64,000 nt of DNA from Synergistaceae bacterium (GTDB lineage: Bacteria > Synergistota > Synergistia > Synergistales > Aminobacteriaceae). The stretch spans positions 1 to 64,000 of the forward strand of contig JAFSJJ010000021.1 in assembly GCA_017439345.1 (NCBI GenBank), read 5' to 3'. The notes below the pieces were generated by a model. It had not been told where the DNA came from, did not search any database, and worked only from the letters and a program-made list of their open reading frames with translations. A program made the position numbers and the translations under genes. This document shows, in pieces, positions 25,602 through 36,701 of this stretch. Positions within the stretch are counted from its first letter, which is position 1, and every line of letters starts with the position of its first letter.

Positions 25602-26245
25602 GCTTTATTGAGTAATAAAAATTTCTTAATCGAAGAATCATCGGGCATGTCATCTATTGCTTTATCTATAGCTGCCTCAAGATCCTTCAAGACTTTGTTA
25701 TTCTGCCTGATTGAGTTAACGAGCTTTGCATATTCATTAAGCTGCTTACATGCTTTCATGAGCTGTTCATTCTTTCCGTAGTTGATATTAATCATCGTAA
25801 CGAGAACTTCAATATCTGCCCGGCCTTCGAATGCATCGCTCAACTTTAAAATTTTTCTCTCAGGCTGCCTGGCTGTACCGTTGTAGAAGCAAATACACCT
25901 AGGACTCGGAATAGCCTGAAGAGTGGTACTGTACGGGTAATAATCAGTGTCAGCAATATATTTCTCATACAATTTAGCAGCGTACAGAAAAAATCTCATA
26001 GGCATATTAGGATTATAAGTGCTTTGATGTTCCCATAGGTTAAGCTCATCAAGAATTATGAAAGATACATCGTTTTTCATGCCCAAATATACAGCGTCAT
26101 CTATAGTGTTGAATTCTATATCATCAGGGTTATTATAATTCGAGCCGTTTATTGCGTTGTATAGTGCAAGCGTCCAGTCTTTATGGTCAGGATTACCGAA
26201 TATAAACTTGAATACCCTGTCTTTATGCTCATCATTTACTGACAA
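25394..26245 (-). CDS. Rpn family recombination-promoting nuclease/putative transposase
   Basis: 283 residues from TTG 26245 (AGGAGGTG lies 10 bases upstream). PD-(D/E)XK nuclease domain: DRVFKFIFG (about 9-17), Asp in GMKNDVSFI (about 59) and E-x-Q in NLWEHQST (about 73-75), then AIPSPRCICFYNGT. The C-terminal region (about 215-283) holds LTEWDQDKVLAQERL and a variable end. Such proteins cut DNA and have been linked to RecA-independent recombination and phage defence. An internal ATG preceded by GAGGTGAAAGGC (about 25593) could give a short C-terminal product. Confidence 0.85.
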   Translation of the reverse strand: MSVNDEHKDRVFKFIFGNPDHKDWTLALYNAINGSNYNNPDDIEFNTIDDAVYLGMKNDVSFIILDELNLWEHQSTYNPNMPMRFFLYAAKLYEKYIADTDYYPYSTTLQAIPSPRCICFYNGTARQPERKILKLSDAFEGRADIEVLVTMININYGKNEQLMKACKQLNEYAKLVNSIRQNNKVLKDLEAAIDKAIDDMPDDSSIKKFLLLNKAEVKGMFLTEWDQDKVLAQERLDSARRTEKLVNERVARDMLKKNFPLSIIAEISKLSEEVILKLAKTIR

Positions 26246-26286
26246 TCAGAAATTTCACCTCCTTTGTTAATAAAATTATACGCAAT

Positions 26287-27936
26287 TTATTTCTTGTTAT
26301 GCTTTCTCTTTCTTGTTCTGGGAGAGCTGCTATTATTCTCCGCCTGAAAGAGTCCGAACCGTGAAAAATCTGCTTTGCCCTTGTCGAGTTCAGCCGCTGC
26401 GTCTGCCATTAACTCAACGAGGACATAATTATCATTAATCCTGATTGCCCCGACCTCGCTTTTATTCACTTTGAGGGTTGAACACACCGCATTTAATATA
26501 TTTCCCGTAGTCTGAGCCTTGCTGCTCCTGAAGCGTTTAAATACTCCTTTGGGCTTGTCTGATTTGAGTTTGCCTTGAGTCTTGTTCCTAATCTTATTAT
26601 TCTGTGATGAGTTTCTGCTCTTGCGTTCGAGTTCGTGTTTGAGTTCATTAGCGAGATCATAGCCCTTATTCTTTGCACTCAGGACAGCTAACAACTTCGC
26701 GATGATAATTTTAGGTTCAGCACGTTTTGTTAAATCATCTGCCCACTTGACGCACTCACCGAAAAATGAGTCAACAGGAGCTGCAAATATATCCTGTTCG
26801 GCTGACTCTCTCCATGAAGCGCGAATCTTATCAATTCCCGGAATGTCAAGCCACTCTGTTTTAATCTCCGTACCCTTGAGCATTTCCCGGAACCTTCCGA
26901 ACTCTGCCGGTGAAAGTAAAACTAAATTAACTCCTTCATGACCTGCACGACCTGTCCTTCCGCTCCTGTGAATGAAAGTTTCTCTGTCATCAGGGAGTCC
27001 AAGCTGTATAACATGACTAACACCTTCAATATCGAGTCCGCGTGCTGCAACGTTCGTAGCTACAAGACAAGGAATTGACCCGGACTTGAAAGAAGCTAAC
27101 ACTGCATTGCGTTCGTCCTGAGTCATATCTCCTTGAAGAGCCGCCGCGCTGAAACCGTGATCCTGCAATCTCTGGGCGATCTCTATTGACTCTAACTTAG
27201 TATGACAGAAAACAAGACTTCTTGAAGGATGTTCCCATAATAAAACGTCAACGAGTCCCTCAAATCTTTTCTTAGAAGGAATCTTGTAGACTTTGTGCAA
27301 TATGTCTTCATGCTGCTCTCCTTCCTCGTTGATTGAGAGAGTCAAAGGCTCATGAAGATAACGATTAGCCAAGTCGCGAACTTCAAGGGGCATAGTCGCA
27401 GAGAATAGCCACCGTCTGCCTTCAGGTAACGAGTCAAGTATTGCTTCAAGTTCGTCACGAAATCCCATATCGAGCATTAAATCGCCCTCATCTAACACAA
27501 CACTTTTTATCTCGCTTGTATTGAGACTCCCTCTGTTAATGTGATCTCTAACTCTGCCTGGAGTCCCTGCGATGACTGCTACACCGTGACTCAGAGTCCT
27601 TAATTGCGGGTAAATGTCCATGCCTCCGACTAGTGAAGCTGTCTTTATCTTTAAGAATTTGCCGAGAAATTCCGACTCTTCTGCTGTCTGCTGTGCAAGT
27701 TCCCTCGTGGGAGCAAGAATTAATATTTGCGGAACCTTCTCGCCGATCTTCATTTCCTGCATCAACGGGAGAAGAAACGCTAAAGTTTTGCCTGAGCCTG
27801 TCTTTGCCCTGACGATTAAATCATGATTCCAGTCTTCAGATAAGACGCAGTCCTGAACTTCCATAGGAGTATCAAAGCCGTGCTGTTCGAGTGCCTGAAG
27901 TAATTCTTTTCTGAGACCGTATGAATTAAAATCCAA
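26287..27936 (-). CDS. DEAD-box RNA helicase with DbpA-type RNA-binding domain
   Basis: About 549 residues from TTG 27936, chosen because GGAGG lies 10 bases upstream and the product then begins at the Q-motif region (LDFNSYGL); a frame-opening TTG at 28014 has no such site. Motifs: AKTGSGKT, PTRELAQQ, GTPGR, DEGD (in place of DEAD), SAT, HRSGRTGRAG. After a basic Lys/Asn-rich linker comes a DbpA/CsdA-like RRM (DNYVLVELMADAAAELDKGKADFSRFGLF). It likely remodels rRNA or mRNA structure. Confidence 0.9.
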   Translation of the reverse strand: MDFNSYGLRKELLQALEQHGFDTPMEVQDCVLSEDWNHDLIVRAKTGSGKTLAFLLPLMQEMKIGEKVPQILILAPTRELAQQTAEESEFLGKFLKIKTASLVGGMDIYPQLRTLSHGVAVIAGTPGRVRDHINRGSLNTSEIKSVVLDEGDLMLDMGFRDELEAILDSLPEGRRWLFSATMPLEVRDLANRYLHEPLTLSINEEGEQHEDILHKVYKIPSKKRFEGLVDVLLWEHPSRSLVFCHTKLESIEIAQRLQDHGFSAAALQGDMTQDERNAVLASFKSGSIPCLVATNVAARGLDIEGVSHVIQLGLPDDRETFIHRSGRTGRAGHEGVNLVLLSPAEFGRFREMLKGTEIKTEWLDIPGIDKIRASWRESAEQDIFAAPVDSFFGECVKWADDLTKRAEPKIIIAKLLAVLSAKNKGYDLANELKHELERKSRNSSQNNKIRNKTQGKLKSDKPKGVFKRFRSSKAQTTGNILNAVCSTLKVNKSEVGAIRINDNYVLVELMADAAAELDKGKADFSRFGLFQAENNSSSPRTRKRKHNKK

Positions 27937-28057
27937 AATGTAATATTCCTCCAAAAAATTTTTATGAGTAAACAAAGCATGTATTATCGCACAAAAAATT
28001 TTATATTCACTCAAAGTGTATGAATAGCGTGTGAAGTGAGTTATTGAATTTGGTGAA

Positions 28058-28151
28058 GAGTAAATCCCTTATAGGAAGGTTCGTAACGGATACAGATATA
28101 CGATCATCGCTTCCATTGGGAGTTTCAATCCCTAATAGGAAGGTTCGTAAC
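28058..28151 (-). CRISPR. Solitary CRISPR unit: two repeats, one spacer
   Basis: Plus-strand copy at 28122-28151 begins GTTTCAATCCC and ends TTCGTAAC (30 bases). The copy at 28058-28087 keeps the last 25 bases with one change and is degenerate at its first bases. They flank a 34-base spacer (28088-28121). Read on the minus strand the repeat ends ATTGAAAC, the usual 5' handle of type I-B/III arrays, and the degenerate end lies at the distal repeat, as expected. No cas genes are in the window. Confidence 0.75.
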
Positions 28152-28552
28152 CCTCAACACCCCTTGCAATTACTACATCGCGAATTTTAACACGTTTGCA
28201 GAAATTACGCAATGTTTTAGCACTCGAACTCGTAAAGCCTTGCAATTACTAGAAAGTAATTTTTTCGTCAGTTCCGCACATCTCATCAAAAATTGAATTT
28301 TTCGGGGGTAGTTTTTGCAATTGGTTAAAGTCAGAGTTTTTTACATCATATAAATCTTTGTCGCCGCTATTTGGTCAAATTTGACTTTTTTCCGCACATC
28401 TCATGAAAGCCTCTTGATTATTATTGATTATTCTCTGATTATTGCTGACTTGTAAATAAATTATGCGCTGTGAAAAATTTCTAGTAAAATAATTTTCGCT
28501 TCGATACATCGCAAGTTAATCACGTTAATAGACTCAGGAGAAAAATTTATCA
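28152..28552. other. AT-rich gene-free region, possible CRISPR leader
   Basis: About 400 bases without a gene. It contains two direct repeats: CTTGCAATTACTA near 28163 and near 28240, and CCGCACATCTCAT near 28276 and near 28391. Position upstream of the array in its likely transcription sense fits a leader. The MATE gene ribosome site CAGGAG is at 28536-28541. Confidence 0.45.
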
Positions 28553-29902
28553 ATGCAGAATATTTCACAAGCTCAAGACAAGAAATTTATCATGATGACG
28601 ACTCTTCCCGTTGAAAAGCTCGTAAGCCGTCTAGCAGTCCCTTCAATAGTTACTATGATGATAAGTGCTATATACAACATGGCTGACACATTCTTTGTCG
28701 CAAGACTCGATGTCCAATCACCGGCAGCTGTAGGAGTAGTGTTCTCGTACATGGCATTCATTCAGGCAATAGCATTTTTCTTCGGTCAAGGTAGTGCTAA
28801 TTACATATCGCGCGCCTTAGGAGCTAAGGACAGAGTCAACGCTGCGTTCGCTGCCTCAACTGGATTCTACTCGTCATTAATAACAGGAGCTTTGATAGCA
28901 TTAACGGGCTTTGTCTTCATGGATGAGCTTTTATATTTGTTAGGCTCGACTCAAACTATAATGCCCTACGCAAGGAATTACTTTAAATATATACTGCTTG
29001 GGACTCCGTTAATAATGTCATCGTTCGTAATGAATAATCAAATGAGATTTCAGGGCAACGCATGGATGGGAATGACGGGCATAACTATAGGCGCAGGCTT
29101 GAATATAATTCTTGACCCTGTATTTATATTCGTTCTTGATATGGGAGTCTCAGGTGCTTCACTTGCAACGATGATCTCTCAGTGTATCAGCTTCGTAATA
29201 TTATTCAGACTCACAGGCAAGGCTGATCAGATACCGTTAAGGCTCTCGAACTTCCGGCCAAGTCTTAGCATGTATAAAGAAATAGCTGCAGGAGGACTGC
29301 CTTCACTAGGTCGTCAAGGACTCGCGAGTGTGTCAGTTGCATATATGAATCAATTAGCAGGGAATTACGGCGATGTTGCGATTGCTGCATTGTCTGTAGT
29401 AATGAGAGTCATATTATTCGCTACGGCAATAGTTCTGGGCTTCGGTCAAGGTTTTCAGCCTGTGTGCGGATTCAATTTCGGAGCTAAGAAATTTTTGCGG
29501 GTGAAAAAAGCCTTCTGGTTCAGCGTCCTTGTTACTAGCATTTACTGTGCAGTCTTGAGCCTTCTGGGTTATATATTTGCCGAGAGAATTATTGCCCTGT
29601 TCAGACCAGATGACCAGCAATTAATATCACTGGGAGCGCGCGCCCTTCGTTATGAGTGCTGTATATATACTTCAGTGGGATTCGTAACGATGTCGAATAT
29701 GTTCTTGCAGAATACCCGAAAGACTCTCAGAGCTAGTTTACTTGCTGCTTCACGTCAAGGCTTCATGTTCTTTATTGCGATTTACACAGGTCATAAATTC
29801 TTTGGCTTAACAGGTATTGCGATGGCTCAGCCGGTTTCAGACTTCTTGACTTTATTAATAGCGATTCCCTTCGCAGTGAGCGGACTTCGTGAAATGAAAT
29901 AA
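28553..29902 (+). CDS. MATE family efflux transporter
   Basis: 449 residues with twelve predicted hydrophobic segments. Two homologous halves each start with the MATE pattern: PSIVTMMISAIYNMADTFFVARL (about 30-52) and GGLPSLGRQGLASVSVAYMNQLAG (about 240-263); FGFGQGFQPVCGFNFGAKK marks the second half. These Na+- or H+-driven exporters remove cationic drugs and metabolites. Start is set by CAGGAG 12 bases upstream. Monocistronic. Confidence 0.93.
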   Translation: MQNISQAQDKKFIMMTTLPVEKLVSRLAVPSIVTMMISAIYNMADTFFVARLDVQSPAAVGVVFSYMAFIQAIAFFFGQGSANYISRALGAKDRVNAAFAASTGFYSSLITGALIALTGFVFMDELLYLLGSTQTIMPYARNYFKYILLGTPLIMSSFVMNNQMRFQGNAWMGMTGITIGAGLNIILDPVFIFVLDMGVSGASLATMISQCISFVILFRLTGKADQIPLRLSNFRPSLSMYKEIAAGGLPSLGRQGLASVSVAYMNQLAGNYGDVAIAALSVVMRVILFATAIVLGFGQGFQPVCGFNFGAKKFLRVKKAFWFSVLVTSIYCAVLSLLGYIFAERIIALFRPDDQQLISLGARALRYECCIYTSVGFVTMSNMFLQNTRKTLRASLLAASRQGFMFFIAIYTGHKFFGLTGIAMAQPVSDFLTLLIAIPFAVSGLREMK

Positions 29903-29910
29903 TGCCGGTT

Positions 29911-29966
29911 AATAGTGAATAGTTGATAGAAATTTTACTCGCTACCCGCTATTCACTATTCACTGT
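29911..29966 (+). terminator. Long perfect stem terminator after the MATE gene
   Basis: AATAGTGAATAG (29911-29922) pairs perfectly with CTATTCACTATT (29949-29960), then CACTGTTTTTATTTT. AT-rich but 12 bp long; may act for both converging genes. Confidence 0.65.
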
Positions 29967-29968
29967 TT

Positions 29969-31882
29969 TTATTTTACTGCATTGATCGTTATTGACGTTA
30001 TTAAATCGCTCCTGTCAAGTACTACGCTGATTCCTGTTGAATTGCCTTCGTTGTAGTTCATAGTGTTCTTGTTGGCACTTGACGGATAACCCATTATTTG
30101 CAATAAAGCTGTCTGACTCATTCCGACTTTGAGACCGTTCTGCAATTCATGACGTGAAGAGCTGAGTCTTATCCTCGTTATCTCGTCGCCTTTGAGAGTC
30201 GCTGTCAATCCCTGCCACTCCGCTGAAGTGCTCGAGCTTTTCGATGGCTGCCCTAACGTTTCGATTAACTGAGCTTTATTATTCCCGAAAGATTTTAATA
30301 AAGTGTTCGAGTACCCCGCAGGAAGTCCTGAGCCAAGAGCCTGCATATACTGACCGTAAACCCAGCCGTCTTTGCCGTTAGTCCTGATGTTGTACCATGT
30401 GCCGTTGAGATTTCCTGAGCGTCCAGTCCATGAGTCAAGAACTTCAACTCTTGCACCGCTGCTAAGTTTAGTTACACGAGCTGAATTCGTAGAGTGATCT
30501 GCTCTGACATTGACTCCGTTGCCCGTGATTACGCCCCTTGTAGGATTCCTGTCAGGAGTGAAATTAGGCAGAATATTTTCAGCTACGACGACATCAACAG
30601 GTTCTACGATATTCATATCATTATTAACATCGCGTGCGGGAGGTCTGGGCTCATTGTTATTATTAACGCGGACGACTTCAGGCTTTGCAATAGGGGGCAG
30701 CTCTCCTGGCGGCAGTTTGCGGAGTCCTAACAGGAAGTATAAAGCTCCTCCTACAGCTCCGACTAAGAGCAATATGCTCAAGAATCTTCTGAACGGAGAA
30801 CGTCTGCGTTTCTTGCCGCGCTTTGAAAATTTCGACCCTGCGAACTCCTGATAACTTGATGCGGGATCGTCTGACATTGACATTGCAGGATTCTTTCTGA
30901 CTCTCCTGCCCGGTGCCTGAGCGTGAAAAGCCTGCCTGCCTCCTGACGACTGGTTCAATGATACTCTGTAATTCGGTACAGTCTGCGCAAAATCCATTTC
31001 ATCACCATCATTCATATTTATGTTTATATTATTATTATTGCCTCTTGTTGCTTGAAAATTAATTTCGTCCTGAGGAACGCTTATATTTTCGTGTCCTGTC
31101 TCTTGAGCCTGAGGCTGCGAAGGTCTGCCCAGAATTCCTGATACAGTATTATTATTATTATTCTGCGACTCTGCCATGACTTCAGGAGCTACATAAAGTT
31201 TTGTCCCGCACTGTGAACAGAATTTTGCATCACGAGCTACGTTCATCCCGCATGTCGGACACGTCTTGCTAGGTCTTGTTCGTATCTTGACAGGTTCGCT
31301 GTTAATCACAGGAGAAGCGTTTATCATACCCGAGTCATTCTCTTCAAGGGTATCAAGATTAATATTTTGAGTCTGAGTCTGATTCTGAGTCTGAGTCGGC
31401 ACAACCTGTTCTTCGTAATAGAAATCGCCCTGTTCAGAATTTAATCCCGATCGGGACGGGTACGGTCTGAAGCCTTCTGAATCTGAGTCAACGTCAGAGT
31501 CAGAGTCCGTGTCTAAGTCCTGAGCAGCCTCTAAATCATCATAGTCATCGCCGTAAATATAATTATCTTTCTTCTTCAGGAAAAAGCAGAATAACGCAGC
31601 AAAGAAATATAATCCCGCATAGAGCCATGTATCACGGGCAGGCGCACATATTCCGGCAGCAGTGAACAGGAACAAAGCTCCCCATTTGCTTTGGTTGAAG
31701 GCTATTATCCCTCCGATTAACGCAAAGACCGCAGCAATTATAGGCAGAGACGCAAGCAGTGTTGAAGGTATCCCGATTAAGGCTCCTCCTGTTATAGAGA
31801 GTGATCCGAACAGCATGAATACCCCGTGTATTATAGAAGTTATTGAAGCTCCTAATGTTAAAGCTAAGATTATCCAGCTCAT
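29969..31882 (-). CDS. Membrane protein with zinc ribbon, SH3 domain and BamE-like tail
   Basis: 637 residues. About four hydrophobic segments in 1-105; an acidic and Gln/Asn-rich linker; a zinc ribbon CPTCGMNVARDAKFCSQCG (about 206-224); a long disordered segment; one more hydrophobic segment (about 370-386) after a basic RRRSPFRR; a bacterial SH3 domain (GNGVNVRADHSTNSARVTKLSSGARVEVLD ... GWVYGQYM, about 455-517); and a C-terminal part (about 530-637) with two LG.P/MG.P motifs as in SmpA/BamE folds. The SH3 and tail should be outside the cytoplasm and bind the cell wall. The combination is unusual; function unknown. Confidence 0.78.
   Translation of the reverse strand: MSWIILALTLGASITSIIHGVFMLFGSLSITGGALIGIPSTLLASLPIIAAVFALIGGIIAFNQSKWGALFLFTAAGICAPARDTWLYAGLYFFAALFCFFLKKKDNYIYGDDYDDLEAAQDLDTDSDSDVDSDSEGFRPYPSRSGLNSEQGDFYYEEQVVPTQTQNQTQTQNINLDTLEENDSGMINASPVINSEPVKIRTRPSKTCPTCGMNVARDAKFCSQCGTKLYVAPEVMAESQNNNNNTVSGILGRPSQPQAQETGHENISVPQDEINFQATRGNNNNININMNDGDEMDFAQTVPNYRVSLNQSSGGRQAFHAQAPGRRVRKNPAMSMSDDPASSYQEFAGSKFSKRGKKRRRSPFRRFLSILLLVGAVGGALYFLLGLRKLPPGELPPIAKPEVVRVNNNNEPRPPARDVNNDMNIVEPVDVVVAENILPNFTPDRNPTRGVITGNGVNVRADHSTNSARVTKLSSGARVEVLDSWTGRSGNLNGTWYNIRTNGKDGWVYGQYMQALGSGLPAGYSNTLLKSFGNNKAQLIETLGQPSKSSSTSAEWQGLTATLKGDEITRIRLSSSRHELQNGLKVGMSQTALLQIMGYPSSANKNTMNYNEGNSTGISVVLDRSDLITSITINAVK
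31369..31397 (-). repeat. Period-6 GANTC array in the zinc-ribbon membrane protein gene
   Basis: Five GANTC sites spaced by six bases, read as Gln-Thr-Gln-Asn codons; a second cluster at 31478-31508 is read as Asp-Ser codons in the same gene. Confidence 0.85.
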
Positions 31883-31968
31883 TTTTTATTTACCGTGCTC
31901 CTTTTTATAATTTGCTTTTATGATTTGCTATATTTTGCCTATTTATTATTACATAAATTTACTCGCTT

Positions 31969-34066
<2,098 letters not shown>

Positions 34067-34837
34067 TTACTCCCAGTGAAAGAAATTTTTTGCGTTAGTC
34101 TCAATCTGAGAAGCTAATTCGTCAAGTTTCATGTTTCGCAACTCTGCTGCCTTATCGTAGACTTGCTTAATATATGCAGGTTCGTTGATTTTGCCCCTGA
34201 ACGGAGTCGGACTCATGTAGGGCGAGTCTGTCTCAAGCAAAATTCTATCAGCAGGGATTTCCTTAAATACCTCGCGCAATTTCTCTGAACCTTTGCCGTT
34301 CCATGTTAAGGCACCTCCGAAAGCTAACATGCTCTTGAAGTTCATGACCTCATCAAGATATTCAAGGCCTCCTGAGTAACAGTGAAATAATAAACTCAAG
34401 CCCTTATAATTCGATAATATCTCGAGTGCTTCACTCATTGCTTCACGAATATGCAAAATTACGGGCATGTTGACTCGTTCTGCAAAGTCAAGCTGTAAAT
34501 CAAATAATTTTCTCTGAATATCTCTAGGCGAATTATCATAGTGATAATCAAGACCAATTTCACCGACCGCGACGACTCTATCATCGTGAACCAGTTTAGT
34601 GAACTCTTCGGGGATGCATTCATAACGCGAGCTTTCATGAGGGTGAATTCCTACCGAAGCATATAATCCGAACTGTGAGAAATCTTCAGCTAATGCAGCA
34701 GCCTCACAGCTGTCTTCATAATCACAGCCTACAAGAATCATTTTCATGACTCCTGCTTCTCTTGCACGGGTTATGACTGATCTTGAGTCTTGTCTGAGCT
34801 CCGGTGAATTTATATGACAATGTGAATCTATAAGCAT
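34067..34837 (-). CDS. TatD family metal-dependent hydrolase
   Basis: 256 residues, TIM-barrel amidohydrolase fold: IDSHCHINSPEL at the N-terminus (metal His pair), GEIGLDYHYD (about 91-100), VILHIREA, LLFHCYSGG, and ILLETDSPYMSPTP (about 198-211). TatD enzymes are deoxyribonucleases/3'-5' exonucleases in DNA repair. Start overlaps the ribF stop by one base. Confidence 0.93.
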   Translation of the reverse strand: MLIDSHCHINSPELRQDSRSVITRAREAGVMKMILVGCDYEDSCEAAALAEDFSQFGLYASVGIHPHESSRYECIPEEFTKLVHDDRVVAVGEIGLDYHYDNSPRDIQRKLFDLQLDFAERVNMPVILHIREAMSEALEILSNYKGLSLLFHCYSGGLEYLDEVMNFKSMLAFGGALTWNGKGSEKLREVFKEIPADRILLETDSPYMSPTPFRGKINEPAYIKQVYDKAAELRNMKLDELASQIETNAKNFFHWE

Positions 34838-35820
34838 TAATTAATATCTTCTCCATGTGTAATATTTATTATTTCCGGCAAAAAGTTTTTCTGTGAATAA
34901 TAAACTTCTTTAGCGCGTTTAAAGAATTCCTGCGAGTCAATATCTGCCTCCCTGTAAATTTTCATGCAAGTATTTATGTCCTGCTCTATCTGATTAATCA
35001 GCGAGTCTTTGTTGTCGAATGTCTTAATATCTCTTATCCTGTCAAGAAAGAATAAGAGCATGTTCTCTCCGTAAATATTATTATTGCTGTCAAAATCTAG
35101 TATGTGAACCTCTGCCCGAGTCTCGTTCACGTCCCTGAATGTCGGATTATTGCCAATTGACAACGCCCCGCAGTGCCATTGATTATTAACAAGTACTGCT
35201 GTCGAATAAACACCATAAGGCGGAATGATTTTATTATTAACGAGATTTAAATTTGCTGTAGGTAAATTCATTTTGCTGCCCCTGTGAGAACCGTGAATAA
35301 TATTGCTCATGATAAAAAAGTTATAGCCCAGAATTTCACGCACTCCCCTAACGTCTCCTGAGAAAATTTTCTGTCTTGCGTTAGAACTCGAATATATGCC
35401 TTTATCGAGTAAATTTGCAATGTGAATATTTTCTTCACTCACTCCGGAAGACTCTGCGAGTAATTTTAGAGACTCTGCACTGCCCCTGCGATCAAGTCCA
35501 AAGTGAAAATCACTTCCCATGACTAAGCCTGTAATATTGAATCGTGAATGAATCAGAGTCCAGAATCTTTCAGGCTGCAAATTTCTTAACTCGTCATTAA
35601 AGCGCAGTATAAACATGTTCGGGATATTTAATACACGTCTTATGAATTCGCGTTCACTAAGGGTAAATAAATAATGATTAAGCCTCTTCATGAACTCCCC
35701 CGGATGAGGCCAGAACGATAACACAGCCCAGTTATTAGAGTCAGAGTTTGCCCGGCAGATGTCGAGCAGCTTTTCATGTCCCCTGTGAAAACCGTCAAAT
35801 GCTCCGATAGTTATCAACAT
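34837..35820 (-). CDS. ribF: Bifunctional riboflavin kinase/FAD synthetase
   Basis: 327 residues. N-terminal nucleotidyltransferase begins ITIGAFDGFHRGHEKLL (HxGH-type FxxHRGH), with SDFHFGLDRRG; the C-terminal flavokinase has GSHRGSKMNLPTANL (about 176-190) and IPPYGVYSTAVLV. It makes FMN and FAD. The start overlaps truB by 7 bases. Confidence 0.93.
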   Translation of the reverse strand: MLITIGAFDGFHRGHEKLLDICRANSDSNNWAVLSFWPHPGEFMKRLNHYLFTLSEREFIRRVLNIPNMFILRFNDELRNLQPERFWTLIHSRFNITGLVMGSDFHFGLDRRGSAESLKLLAESSGVSEENIHIANLLDKGIYSSSNARQKIFSGDVRGVREILGYNFFIMSNIIHGSHRGSKMNLPTANLNLVNNKIIPPYGVYSTAVLVNNQWHCGALSIGNNPTFRDVNETRAEVHILDFDSNNNIYGENMLLFFLDRIRDIKTFDNKDSLINQIEQDINTCMKIYREADIDSQEFFKRAKEVYYSQKNFLPEIINITHGEDIN

Positions 35821-36701
35821 TTTTTCACTATAGCAAGAGGCCTGATGTATTCATAGCCTGCATATGTCCCAAAGCCTAAGAACTCATCACCCTCGACGCA
35901 GATAATATTGTTAATGACGCTGACTCCCCGTGAGACGTTCAAAGCGTTGCGCAGTAAAATACTCATGCCGTTAATGAAGCTCTTAGAGTCTTTATCTGAT
36001 ATATAAATTCTCGTAAAATTCTTTGCAAGTTCGCTTAGATTCACAAATTTATATTCTGAGTCAAGATCATTTGCGTTATTGACTTCAAAATTTCCAATTG
36101 AGACTCTTTCAAGAGATTTGATATATGCCCCGAAGCCTGTAATCTTCCCTAAGTCTCTGGCCAAGCTCCGGATATAAGTCCCTTTGCCGCAGTGAATCTC
36201 GAGCTCAAGAGTCCCTGTTAAGCTATCATAAGGCGAAATAACTTTTATCTCCCTGAAATATACAGGACGCGCTTTTATCTCTAATTCCTGCCCCGAACGC
36301 GCTAACTTGTATGCAGGCTTACCGTTTATCTTTACCGCAGAGACAGGAGGAGGACTCTGAAGCCTCAAGCCTGAAAACGAGTATAACGAGTCAAGTAAAT
36401 TATTCACGTCGAGTTCAGCGAAATCTTTATTAACACGCGAAATAATTTCACCTGAATAATCACATGTATCAGTCTCGGCACCGAACTGAATCACGGCTCT
36501 ATAGACTTTGGGCAGCAGCATAACATAATCACTCAGGCGCGTTGCATCTCCTGTAACGAGAATTAAGAGTCCTGAAGCAGTAGAATCAAGAGTCCCGCAG
36601 TGTCCGACTTTGAGTCCGTCAAGTTGTTTCTTGGCTCTGGCAACACATGCAGTACTCCTGACATCAACAGGCTTATTAATCAAGATTAAGGCGTTATTCA
36701 T
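35814..36701 (-). CDS. truB: tRNA pseudouridine-55 synthase
   Basis: 295 residues. KVGHCGTLDSTASGLLILVTGDATRL (about 31-56) contains the catalytic Asp (about 39); RLQSPPPVSAVKINGKPAYKLAR and CGKGTYIRSLARDLG are typical TruB motifs. The C-terminal PUA-like part is short. It forms Psi55 in the T loop of tRNAs. Overlaps nrnA by 8 bases and ribF by 7. Confidence 0.95.
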   Translation of the reverse strand: MNNALILINKPVDVRSTACVARAKKQLDGLKVGHCGTLDSTASGLLILVTGDATRLSDYVMLLPKVYRAVIQFGAETDTCDYSGEIISRVNKDFAELDVNNLLDSLYSFSGLRLQSPPPVSAVKINGKPAYKLARSGQELEIKARPVYFREIKVISPYDSLTGTLELEIHCGKGTYIRSLARDLGKITGFGAYIKSLERVSIGNFEVNNANDLDSEYKFVNLSELAKNFTRIYISDKDSKSFINGMSILLRNALNVSRGVSVINNIICVEGDEFLGFGTYAGYEYIRPLAIVKKC

